Shown here: in pieces, positions 15,544 through 21,820 of the stretch
Numbering within the stretch: the stretch's first letter is position 1
How the letters are laid out: each line of letters begins with the position of its first letter
Origin: a virus
Strand: one strand, 5' to 3'
DNA: 21,820 nt
Virus record (IMG/VR): IMGVR_UViG_3300013094_000314
Span: 1 to 21,820 of that record
Notes under the pieces: model-generated
What the model saw: only the letters and a program-made list of their open reading frames with translations
Told to the model about the DNA's origin: nothing
The model's database searches: none
Program-made: the position numbers and the translations under genes

Positions 15544-16440
15544 TTATCTAAGCTTACCTGACCGTCTAGCTTCTCGATACTGAGCAGGAGTTCCTAAGAA
15601 TTCACCATTGGTGTCTACTAGGACATCTGCGCCAGCACGACCACTAGATAATGGTCTGATAGGTTCAGGTGCTTTACTTCTAGAAACAATATTGCTTACT
15701 GTTGTTGTCTTTTGAGGGACTTCAAACTTCGCCTCAAGTTTGCCTAATTCTTTAAGAGCTTTAATCACTGGCATTTCTGACAGCTTTCTAGCAAAGTCTT
15801 CATCGGATGCAAGCGCATATAAGATTTGTGGTCCCACATCACTTTCAAGAATGCTGTCTCGTATTTCAGGTCTAACTGGCACCTTACTAGACGGCACTAC
15901 ATCATCCCAGTCGTCATATTCGGCTTTGGCTTTTTCAAGCTTTTTCTCCCAAGATTCTTGAGATTTTCGAATAGATTCCTGCTGTTCCCTTTGCTTTAAG
16001 GCATTTTCCGCACTCCACCTTGCCAACTCTCTTGCATAATCAAAAGGGTCAGTAAAGTCTTGCGCTTGTGGTTCACCAACCGCAATAACAGGCTTTTGTT
16101 CCTGCTGTTGCTGAGGGTTTACCTTGCCCTCTAACTCTCTCAAACGATTTTCTAGTTCAGCAGCTTTGGCTTCAGCTTCCTGCGCCCTTTTGCTTACTTT
16201 TTCGAATCGTTTATTAAGCTTATCCTTCGGCTTTTCAGCTTCAAGTGCTTCTTTAGCTTCTTCCTCTGCTTCTGGTTCACTCTGTCCTTCAACTTGCGCT
16301 GGCTCTGAAGATTCCTTTACACCTTCAGCCTCAGGAGGCACATTGTTGTCAGCTAAACCTAATCTTTCTGCATAAAAGGTTGCTGCGTTATCACTTGTTA
16401 CTACACTACTTGCTACTTTTGCTTCTGATTCATTGGCCAT
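15544..16440 (-). CDS. Scaffolding protein
   Basis: A 298-residue, strongly charged and helical protein between portal and coat, close in length to P22 gp8 (303). The N-terminal third is acidic (Glu/Ala/Pro-rich, about 35-75). A long coiled-coil stretch follows at about 70-105 (KRFEKVSKRAQEAEAKAAEL, ENRLRELEGKV), and a Gln-rich linker, then a Lys/Glu-rich helical part (about 140-175). The end is basic (QYREARRSGKLR), matching the basic coat-binding tail known for P22 scaffold. No protease motif is visible, so scaffold release without cleavage is likely, as in P22. TAGGAG in CATTAGGAGCTTGAGAAATC is the Shine-Dalgarno. Assignment rests on position, length and composition. Confidence 0.85.
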   Translation of the reverse strand: MANESEAKVASSVVTSDNAATFYAERLGLADNNVPPEAEGVKESSEPAQVEGQSEPEAEEEAKEALEAEKPKDKLNKRFEKVSKRAQEAEAKAAELENRLRELEGKVNPQQQQEQKPVIAVGEPQAQDFTDPFDYARELARWSAENALKQREQQESIRKSQESWEKKLEKAKAEYDDWDDVVPSSKVPVRPEIRDSILESDVGPQILYALASDEDFARKLSEMPVIKALKELGKLEAKFEVPQKTTTVSNIVSRSKAPEPIRPLSSGRAGADVLVDTNGEFLGTPAQYREARRSGKLR

Positions 16441-16463
16441 GATTTCTCAAGCTCCTAATGGTT

Positions 16464-16492
16464 AAAATACTACTAAAAATAATTCTTGTCTA
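16464..16492 (-). promoter_or_regulatory. Candidate sigma-70-type promoter before scaffold and coat
   Basis: On the minus strand TAGACA (16492-16487) is separated by exactly 17 bases from TATTTT (16469-16464). This matches the -35 consensus at 5 of 6 positions and the -10 at 4 of 6. It lies in the only gap between the 60-residue gene and scaffold, and would give scaffold and coat extra transcription. The leader would be short, with the ribosome site near its 5' end. In AT-rich DNA such matches occur by chance, so this is weak. Confidence 0.25.
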
Positions 16493-16494
16493 TT

Positions 16495-16677
16495 TTATTC
16501 TTCTTCAGCTTCATCTTTCAATGCTGCTTTGATTAAAGCTTTTTGAGCTTTTAATTCTTCTTTGCTCATACCTTCGTATGGGTTTTTAGGTTCGTCAGGC
16601 TCATATTTACGACCAGCCCTGCGAGCCATTTCCTTTAATTTCCATTCATGTACATTATCACCTGTTACTGTTGGCAT
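16495..16677 (-). CDS. Small charged protein between portal and scaffold (60 residues), function unknown
   Basis: The protein begins MPTVTGDNVHEWKLKEMARR and is followed by AGRKYEPDEPKNPYEGMSKE and a short Lys/Glu/Ala helix ending EAEEE. It is wholly hydrophilic, with no signal or membrane segment. It has one of the best ribosome binding sites of the window, GGAGGA in AATCGGAGGAAAT, with suitable spacing to the ATG at 16677, and starts 11 bases after the portal stop. Both facts argue that it is real. It might assist portal or scaffold assembly, but that is only from position. Confidence 0.7.
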   Translation of the reverse strand: MPTVTGDNVHEWKLKEMARRAGRKYEPDEPKNPYEGMSKEELKAQKALIKAALKDEAEEE

Positions 16678-16688
16678 ATTTCCTCCGA

Positions 16689-18794
16689 TTAAATACCACG
16701 CTCAACTGCTTCTGCTTCTGCTTCTTTTAAATCTTTTTTGTCCATATTAGCCAAAATCAAAGCCAATTGGGCTTTTAACTGCTCTATTTCTAGCTGGGTT
16801 TGTGTCTTAATAACAGTGTCATGTGCTGTTGTATCGGTACGCAACTGACTATCTTCCCTGCGTACTTGTAAGCGCATTTTCTCACGCTCTGTTTCGGCTT
16901 GTTGTACTTGTTCTTGTACCGTAGCACGATATTTCTTATCCATTTGCTCAGCTTGTAATGCTTGCTGTAACTGCTGAATAGTAGCTTGACCTTGTTTAAT
17001 CATCATCTGTGCCTGTGGAGGAATAGGTGATTTATCGTCAATTTGTGCCAATGGGTTGGCTGCTGCTAATCGGTCAGCAATAATGTCAGCACCTGGGAAA
17101 TCCATATTTCTAAAAATTAAATCGCCAGCTTGTTGCATTAACGCAGGGTCAGCAGTTAACAAAGTCATCATAGAATCTACTGCTTCCTGACGCTTAGAAG
17201 AATAACCAGGTCCTGTTTCCATAACAATGTCATATTCACCGACAGTTACATCGTTTAATACGATATCGACACCGTTTTCGTCGGTGGATTTTTCGTTAAT
17301 TTTAACGAGCTCACCTTTACCGTCAGCCCCAATAATACGCAATACACGCTCTCTATCGTAAATATGCGGAATTAAATCTAAGCAAATACGACCAGTTTGG
17401 CGAATCGAACGAGTTAGATTGTCGTAATAGTGGAAATTAGTCATATCGGTTTGCTGCTGCATACCGTTAATGGCTTTTCCTGATTGATTTCCGTTTGGTA
17501 ACTGGCTTGGGTCATATATACCTACCACAGCCATAAGGTCAGCATTTAAGCCTTCTAATGCCGTAACCATGCCTGTGGGTGGAGGTTCAGGCTGTACTCG
17601 CTGTGGTACTGGCGCTGGTCTACCTTCGCTATCGGTTTGTTTGTAGCGCAATACAGGCATAGACTTAATGTTTGCCTGATTCCACTCCATTTCATGACCT
17701 TCGTCTTGACCTTCAGCAATAAGATACTTGGCTTTAGGAGCAAGGGCAACAGATTCAGTAAGCGCAGTAGACCAAAAGTTATACATACGCTGTGGGTCTT
17801 TAGCCATACGAGTAAGACCAAACTTTTTGCGTTTGCTGTCTACTATTAGCTGAGAGCCATAAACAGGCACAACTGGAATGTATTTACCAGCCCAGTCCCT
17901 AGATTCAAGGACTTGCATTCCGGTTAGCTTTACCCATTTAATCTGCTTTTTAATGGTTTCACGCTTGGAAACTACATAAATGCCAGCGTCTTGTAGCAGC
18001 GTTTCTTTTGGCTTATCTTCTTCATATATAGTAGAGCCATCGGAAAGCAATAGCAATTTAGTGCGCTTGCGTACTGTGTAGAAATATTCAGCAATACGAA
18101 TATCTTCTTTGGTAATCCATTCAGACTGACTATCGCCTGTGCCACGAGGATTAAAACCACCGCCATCGTCAGCACCTGGGTACATTCTGCGGAATGCTTC
18201 TTTGCTAATTACTTCGGTAATTAAGCATTTTTCAGCGTCTGACCCATCAGGCTCGGTAGAGTTGGGGTCAAAATACACCATAAATGGGTTTTCAATGCGC
18301 TTGATATACAGCTCTTGGTCAAACGACTTGGGATTTGGGTAATCATGGGTTACTCGCCAATATCCCCAGCCCATACGCACCGCAAACGAGAAAGCATTGT
18401 CATAAGCGGCATCGGCATCGGATTGGTTTTCAATATGGCGCAATATACCAGTTACCACTTCCGCTACTTTTTCATCACTCTCGGTATTCATACCATGAGC
18501 AACCATGCGAGGTCTTTGTTGTCTTTGTTGATTTTCTATTTGACGACAGTAAGCATCTACCTTGTTAATAGTCAAATAAGGGCGAGATTCTAACAGGCGA
18601 CTGTTTTGAATTTCTACTGGCCATTGGTCGCCACCAGCGAATTTTAAATCCTCTAGTGCTTCCTGACGGTTATTTGAATCGTTGTCGGAGCAGAATCGTA
18701 GAAAGTCTTTAGCTTCCTCAATTACCCCTGAATTATCGTCATCAGCATATTCTGTGGAGTATATTCCACCATTGCTTTCAACATTCATTACCAT
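16689..18794 (-). CDS. P22-like portal protein
   Basis: A 701-residue portal, near the length of P22 gp1 (725), forming the dodecameric DNA channel at one capsid vertex. Family-like features are FLRFCSDNDSNNRQEALEDL near the start, FAGGDQWP (about 48-55), RPYLTINKVDAYCRQIENQQ (about 66-85), and FAVRMGWGYWRVTHDYPNP (about 136-154). The conserved IENPFMVYFDPNSTEPDGSD follows (about 166-185). The C-terminal 100 residues are Gln/Glu-rich and strongly coiled-coil (QQLQQALQAEQMDKKYRATV and following), corresponding to the P22 barrel region. It ends EAEAEAVERGI. AGGAAA in CTAACAGGAAATCATT favours the first of two nearby ATGs (18794 rather than 18788). It follows the large terminase by 12 bases. Confidence 0.93.
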   Translation of the reverse strand: MVMNVESNGGIYSTEYADDDNSGVIEEAKDFLRFCSDNDSNNRQEALEDLKFAGGDQWPVEIQNSRLLESRPYLTINKVDAYCRQIENQQRQQRPRMVAHGMNTESDEKVAEVVTGILRHIENQSDADAAYDNAFSFAVRMGWGYWRVTHDYPNPKSFDQELYIKRIENPFMVYFDPNSTEPDGSDAEKCLITEVISKEAFRRMYPGADDGGGFNPRGTGDSQSEWITKEDIRIAEYFYTVRKRTKLLLLSDGSTIYEEDKPKETLLQDAGIYVVSKRETIKKQIKWVKLTGMQVLESRDWAGKYIPVVPVYGSQLIVDSKRKKFGLTRMAKDPQRMYNFWSTALTESVALAPKAKYLIAEGQDEGHEMEWNQANIKSMPVLRYKQTDSEGRPAPVPQRVQPEPPPTGMVTALEGLNADLMAVVGIYDPSQLPNGNQSGKAINGMQQQTDMTNFHYYDNLTRSIRQTGRICLDLIPHIYDRERVLRIIGADGKGELVKINEKSTDENGVDIVLNDVTVGEYDIVMETGPGYSSKRQEAVDSMMTLLTADPALMQQAGDLIFRNMDFPGADIIADRLAAANPLAQIDDKSPIPPQAQMMIKQGQATIQQLQQALQAEQMDKKYRATVQEQVQQAETEREKMRLQVRREDSQLRTDTTAHDTVIKTQTQLEIEQLKAQLALILANMDKKDLKEAEAEAVERGI

Positions 18795-18806
18795 AATGAT
18801 TTCCTG

Positions 18807-20096
18807 TTAGCTCATCCAACTTGATACATGATATTCCATTGGCTTTCTTTTCGCCACTTTCTTTTCCTGAATCATTAGCCCAATATACCTAAAAGCATCA
18901 GCTCCATGTGAATATTGGTCATGTAAAGGAGTTTTGCTAAAAGCTTTTGTATCAGGGTCTACATCGTATCTGTAATGCCGTAAGCAATTTAATCCTGCTT
19001 CGGTATTGGTTTTATCAAAATAACAACTGGAGAAAATAGTCCTAGCAGCGTTAATAGAATCTGCAATAGGGGTGCGTTCAATAATTTTTACATTGTAGCC
19101 TGATGCTCTAACGATTTCTTCAATGCTTCGACCATTACTAGCTAAAGTTCTATTTTGAGCATCATGCGGCAAGTAAAGTGTATCGTATACATAACCAAAA
19201 GTCTGCATTTTCGCTAATATTTCGCTAATAACCGTTTGATTCACTTCCATGTATCGGAGTAATCTAGTCTCCATTCCTACGAATTGAACAAACCACACCG
19301 CAGTACTGTCAGCCCAACCAATATCAAATACTGCATGTACAGGCTTAATAGCGTCGTAAGGCACATTACAAATCCTGCCGTCTTGCTCTGCTCTGCTCAT
19401 TTCTTTAGCAAAAATAGCACCGTCAATAGTGCTTCGAGTAAAACCTTCCCACACATTCTGATAAGCTTCGAAGTCTCTATTCTTTAAAGATTGTCGTTCT
19501 ACATCAAGGACTTCAGGAAACCAAGGATTGTCTGACCAGTTTACTTTTTGAACAATAGCATTGTCAGGTGGGCTAATAACGAATCGCTTGTATGTCTCAT
19601 CAGATGGCAATTCAGGGTTAAAAGTAACCCAAATTTCACTGTTTTCTTTACGGATAGTAGGGATAAGAATGTCCCAGCTGTTTGCAGTCACGTTGTTTGC
19701 TTCCTCGACCCAGCAGTAATCTATGCCTTCTAAAGACTTTAAACCGTTAATGTTGTTCTTAATACCAGCGAAAATGAATTCAGTCTTGTTGTTTACCCCT
19801 CTAATAGAGCTATTGGTAATCTGGTAATACTTTTGCAGCCCCAAATTACCTATTTGGTCTACTAATAGCTTATGGACTGAATCTTTAATAGAGTTTTGGA
19901 ACTCACGAGCACATAGCACTCGGATAGTCTTTTGGAATCCCATGCATAGTAAAGCTCTAGCCACCGAATGGGATTTAGCAGCTCCTCGCCCACCGTATAA
20001 AACACGATAGCGAATGCTTTTAGGCTCAAATAAGCATCTTAGTTTGTTAGGAAACGCAGGCCATATAAAGCCTTGGTCATCAAGTCTTGTTTCCAT
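18807..20096 (-). CDS. Terminase large subunit
   Basis: A 429-residue packaging motor with ATPase and nuclease domains. Walker A is GGRGAAKS at 35-42; Walker B with catalytic Glu is YCWVEEA at about 127-133; the coupling motif is WVTFNPE at about 156-162. The RNase H-like nuclease acidic residues are probably Asp258 (AVFDIGWADS), Asp312 (LPHDAQNR) and Asp400 (HGADAFRY). The sequence is of the PBSX/phage terminase-6 style; all key residues are present, so it should be functional. It overlaps the small terminase gene by 17 bases and leads to the portal gene, the usual head-gene order. Whether packaging is headful (pac) or cos cannot be read from this window. Confidence 0.95.
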   Translation of the reverse strand: METRLDDQGFIWPAFPNKLRCLFEPKSIRYRVLYGGRGAAKSHSVARALLCMGFQKTIRVLCAREFQNSIKDSVHKLLVDQIGNLGLQKYYQITNSSIRGVNNKTEFIFAGIKNNINGLKSLEGIDYCWVEEANNVTANSWDILIPTIRKENSEIWVTFNPELPSDETYKRFVISPPDNAIVQKVNWSDNPWFPEVLDVERQSLKNRDFEAYQNVWEGFTRSTIDGAIFAKEMSRAEQDGRICNVPYDAIKPVHAVFDIGWADSTAVWFVQFVGMETRLLRYMEVNQTVISEILAKMQTFGYVYDTLYLPHDAQNRTLASNGRSIEEIVRASGYNVKIIERTPIADSINAARTIFSSCYFDKTNTEAGLNCLRHYRYDVDPDTKAFSKTPLHDQYSHGADAFRYIGLMIQEKKVAKRKPMEYHVSSWMS

Positions 20097-20433
20097 CAGC
20101 CTCTACCAATAGGATATTGATGCCTTTGACATCCTGTCCTTCACCAAGAGCATGCTCTGTTACGGTAGTTTCTTTCCAATTTGCCCTAGTTTTTAACCAA
20201 AAAATAGCAGCCGAGGTGTTTCCATTCTTAGCTTGCTGAAACAAAGTGTTTCCTATGCTGGCATTAGCATCTATGCGCCCATCTTCAAGCTCTTGCTTGT
20301 AATGTTTGCGTAAAGTTTCATCGTTAATACCCAGTTTATGCGCTATGTCTACATAACGAATGCCTACTGCGCTTAAACTTTTAACAAGTAATCTTGTTTT
20401 ATCGTCAGGAATATGTTCTTTGCCCTGTGCCAT
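20080..20433 (-). CDS. Terminase small subunit (HTH DNA-binding)
   Basis: A 117-residue protein directly before the large subunit. The N-terminal part (about 10-45) holds a homeodomain-like helix-turn-helix, LLVKSLSAVGIRYVDIAHKL then GINDETLRKHYKQEL, which would recognise the packaging start site. A central helix (IGNTLFQQAKNGNTSAAIFW, about 60-79) and KTRANWKE follow, a common pattern in this terminase class for oligomerisation. The C-terminal tail is short and acidic/polar, and may contact the large subunit. Only a weak Shine-Dalgarno-like stretch is seen before the ATG at 20433. It starts 19 bases after the oxygenase gene. Confidence 0.85.
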   Translation of the reverse strand: MAQGKEHIPDDKTRLLVKSLSAVGIRYVDIAHKLGINDETLRKHYKQELEDGRIDANASIGNTLFQQAKNGNTSAAIFWLKTRANWKETTVTEHALGEGQDVKGINILLVEADGNKT

Positions 20434-20452
20434 TTCTTTATAAGTCCCAAAG

Positions 20453-21253
20453 TTACCAGCAATTATTAAATGCTTTTAGTGGATAAAAGATTAAACTGTT
20501 TCTGTATCCTTCTGATTTTAAAGGAATAATTGGTGTTACACCATGTATGTTCATCCAAGCTGGGTAAACAATCATGCTGTTGTCTGATGAATCCAGCACT
20601 GCTCCGTAGTCTGGAATACTGAGGTTGCCGCCTTTAGCATGGCTTCTCTTGTTAATGATGACATTCGAACATCCTTCAAGATTTGCTGCATCTCTATGGT
20701 AGCTAGCAGCGATGTTGAAGTTGCTAATGCTGCTTGTAAATAGTTTTCCAAATCTCCATTTGGGAGGGACTTTTTCAGTAATAATTTGTAATTGCTTTTC
20801 ATATAACTCAGGTGCCAATTCTTTAATTGTTTCTTCTGCTTCATTACAAGCCAGCAGCATGGCTTTTATAAATGTTTTTGCGCTTTTTACCTCATGTACC
20901 ATAGCCATTCTTGGGTAAGGTAATCTCATGTGGGGTTTGGGAGCGCAGCTTCCGATAATCGTACTTAGCTGTTGTACTGGTTTTATTCCGCTTTTAGCCT
21001 GTTCTTCTTTCCATTTATTAGAGCCAACAGGACCTCTATTCATTAGATCTTTCGGCACTCTATCGCTTAAAAATTCAGCATTAGCGATGTCTATGTACTT
21101 ATTAAGCTTTTCAGGCATCTTTTTAAGATAAAACCCTATGACTTCGCCATTAACAGTAAAAAAAGTGTCTTCGGTAATGTTTGGCTCTAAATCTCCACAT
21201 ACATCGCCTACTTTGGTTTCGTTAGAAATTTTTACCAGTTCAATAGTTTTCAT
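20453..21253 (-). CDS. 2-oxoglutarate/Fe(II)-dependent dioxygenase, TET/JBP-like
   Basis: I choose the ATG at 21253 (266 residues), which forms an ATGA overlap with the preceding gene; an upstream in-frame start at 21310 would overlap by about 60 bases. The C-terminal domain carries the iron-binding set: His186 and Asp188 in SYHRDAANL and His237 in NIHGVTPI. The 2-oxoglutarate-binding Arg is probably Arg251 in YRNSLIFYP. Between them is KGGNLSIPDYG (about 208-217), a GG-L-x-x-P-x-x-G pattern typical of TET/JBP-like proteins, which oxidise 5-methylcytosine or thymine in DNA. The N-terminal 110 residues have no motif I recognise. Activity on DNA is inferred. A protein or small-molecule hydroxylase is the alternative. 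The neighbouring glycosyltransferase-like gene favours base modification. Confidence 0.7.
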   Translation of the reverse strand: MKTIELVKISNETKVGDVCGDLEPNITEDTFFTVNGEVIGFYLKKMPEKLNKYIDIANAEFLSDRVPKDLMNRGPVGSNKWKEEQAKSGIKPVQQLSTIIGSCAPKPHMRLPYPRMAMVHEVKSAKTFIKAMLLACNEAEETIKELAPELYEKQLQIITEKVPPKWRFGKLFTSSISNFNIAASYHRDAANLEGCSNVIINKRSHAKGGNLSIPDYGAVLDSSDNSMIVYPAWMNIHGVTPIIPLKSEGYRNSLIFYPLKAFNNCW

Positions 21254-21820
21254 AGGGCTAATAGGTCTATTTCCGATTGTTTTTGAACGAAGTCTTTTTG
21301 TTGCTCCCAAATCCGTTTTCTTACTTCTTTAGGCTGATTAACAAAAACATCTATGTCTTGAGCTTGTTTTACTTTAGCGCACCAAAACAATCCTGCATTG
21401 CCTTCAGGCGCAATAACTGGAATACCAGCGTACAAAGCATGGTAAGCCCTGCCTGTTCTCCATCCGCTATCTTTATGTTTATCATCAAATACAGCTAAGC
21501 AAGCCCTATATTGTGCGTAAAAAGCTCTTCTTAGCCTTTGTTGAGGGTTTGGTATTACCGTACAGTCAAAATCAATCCATTCAGCTTCTTTGCCTGCTAT
21601 GTCTAGTTTATCGCTTTTTAAAAACTCTTTAAAATAATCTTTGCGACCACCAGCTCTACCGATATACACCGCTTTGGGTATCTTTCCTTCGTAAAAGTCA
21701 GCAAATGGCATTCCTGAATTCATAGGGTAATCCACTGCTTTTACTGTTTTTGGGGCTTTTAATATCTCTTTGGCTTTTAATGGGTTAGCTGCGTTTACCG
21801 CTAAAGTCCATCTTGACCAA
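21250..21820 (-). CDS. Probable glycosyltransferase (GT-B-like), 5'-truncated by the window edge
   Basis: The reading frame is open from base 21820 to a TGA at 21252-21250 (190 codons), so the true start lies outside; a GTG at 21735 is internal. Visible features fit the C-terminal half of a GT-B enzyme: KAVYIGRAGGRKDYFKEFL (a new-domain start with Gly-rich turn), then AFYAQYRACLAVFDDKHKD and GWRTGRAYHALYAGIPVIAP, which resembles the donor-binding helix pattern 'R..E al..G.pvi.p'. A charged helical end follows. It ends in a 4-base overlap with the oxygenase gene, implying coordinated synthesis. In a modification pathway it would add a sugar to the hydroxylated base. The fold assignment is by resemblance only, and an unrelated small-molecule or surface-sugar transferase is possible. 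Confidence 0.5.
   Translation of the reverse strand, partial: WSRWTLAVNAANPLKAKEILKAPKTVKAVDYPMNSGMPFADFYEGKIPKAVYIGRAGGRKDYFKEFLKSDKLDIAGKEAEWIDFDCTVIPNPQQRLRRAFYAQYRACLAVFDDKHKDSGWRTGRAYHALYAGIPVIAPEGNAGLFWCAKVKQAQDIDVFVNQPKEVRKRIWEQQKDFVQKQSEIDLLAL

Noticed and set aside
21250-21735. Treating the GTG at 21735 as the true start of the glycosyltransferase-like gene
   Set aside because: The frame stays open to the window edge with protein-like sequence upstream, so the gene is better described as truncated by the window.

Overview
The window is a 21.8 kb piece of a tailed-phage genome, encoding the head, packaging, short-tail and DNA-ejection modules of a P22-like podovirus. Every credible gene lies on the minus strand, so the region is read from right to left. 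Coding density is very high: no gap between genes exceeds about 100 bases, and many junctions are ATGA or TAATG overlaps. The DNA is visibly AT-rich. The gp4/gp10 tail proteins, the three ejection proteins and a virion lytic transglycosylase fit a Gram-negative host. Repetitive fibre modules and cupin/DUF-type accessory genes resemble those of uncultured environmental podoviruses. The host itself cannot be named from this sequence. No integrase, repressor, lysis gene, replication gene or tRNA is visible.

Layout in transcription order. (1) 21820-20453: the end of a probable glycosyltransferase, coupled by an ATGA overlap to a 2-oxoglutarate/Fe(II) oxygenase that looks like the TET/JBP family. 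Together they are a candidate DNA-base hypermodification pair. (2) 20433-16689: small terminase, large terminase and P22-type portal. (3) 16677-14245: a 60-residue acidic protein, a scaffold and a P22-type coat protein. (4) 14244-13654: two intrinsic terminators flanking a 146-residue putative virion protein, a likely device for setting coat stoichiometry. (5) 13653-9135: a module absent from the classical P22 order, containing two small beta-type virion proteins, a short protein and a giant 882-residue fibre that share an N-terminal motif, and two small fibre-associated proteins. (6) 9133-5424: gp4-like and gp10-like tail accessory proteins, both enlarged by the same type of beta-rich inserted module, then an 80-residue protein and a cupin. 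(7) 5421-722: three ejection proteins in the P22 gp7-gp20-gp16 order, the last with an N-terminal lytic transglycosylase domain. (8) 725-1: a tail-collar-type fibre in the place where P22 has its tailspike gene; its last few codons lie outside the window.

How it fits together: terminase packages DNA through the portal into a scaffold-assembled coat. The gp4/gp10-like proteins close the portal and build the tail. Two independent adhesins (the 882-residue fibre and the collar fibre) would bind the host. The ejection proteins would cross the envelope and locally cut peptidoglycan. The oxygenase/glycosyltransferase pair may decorate the genome before packaging to evade host nucleases. That last role is inference and is the most interesting lead in the window.
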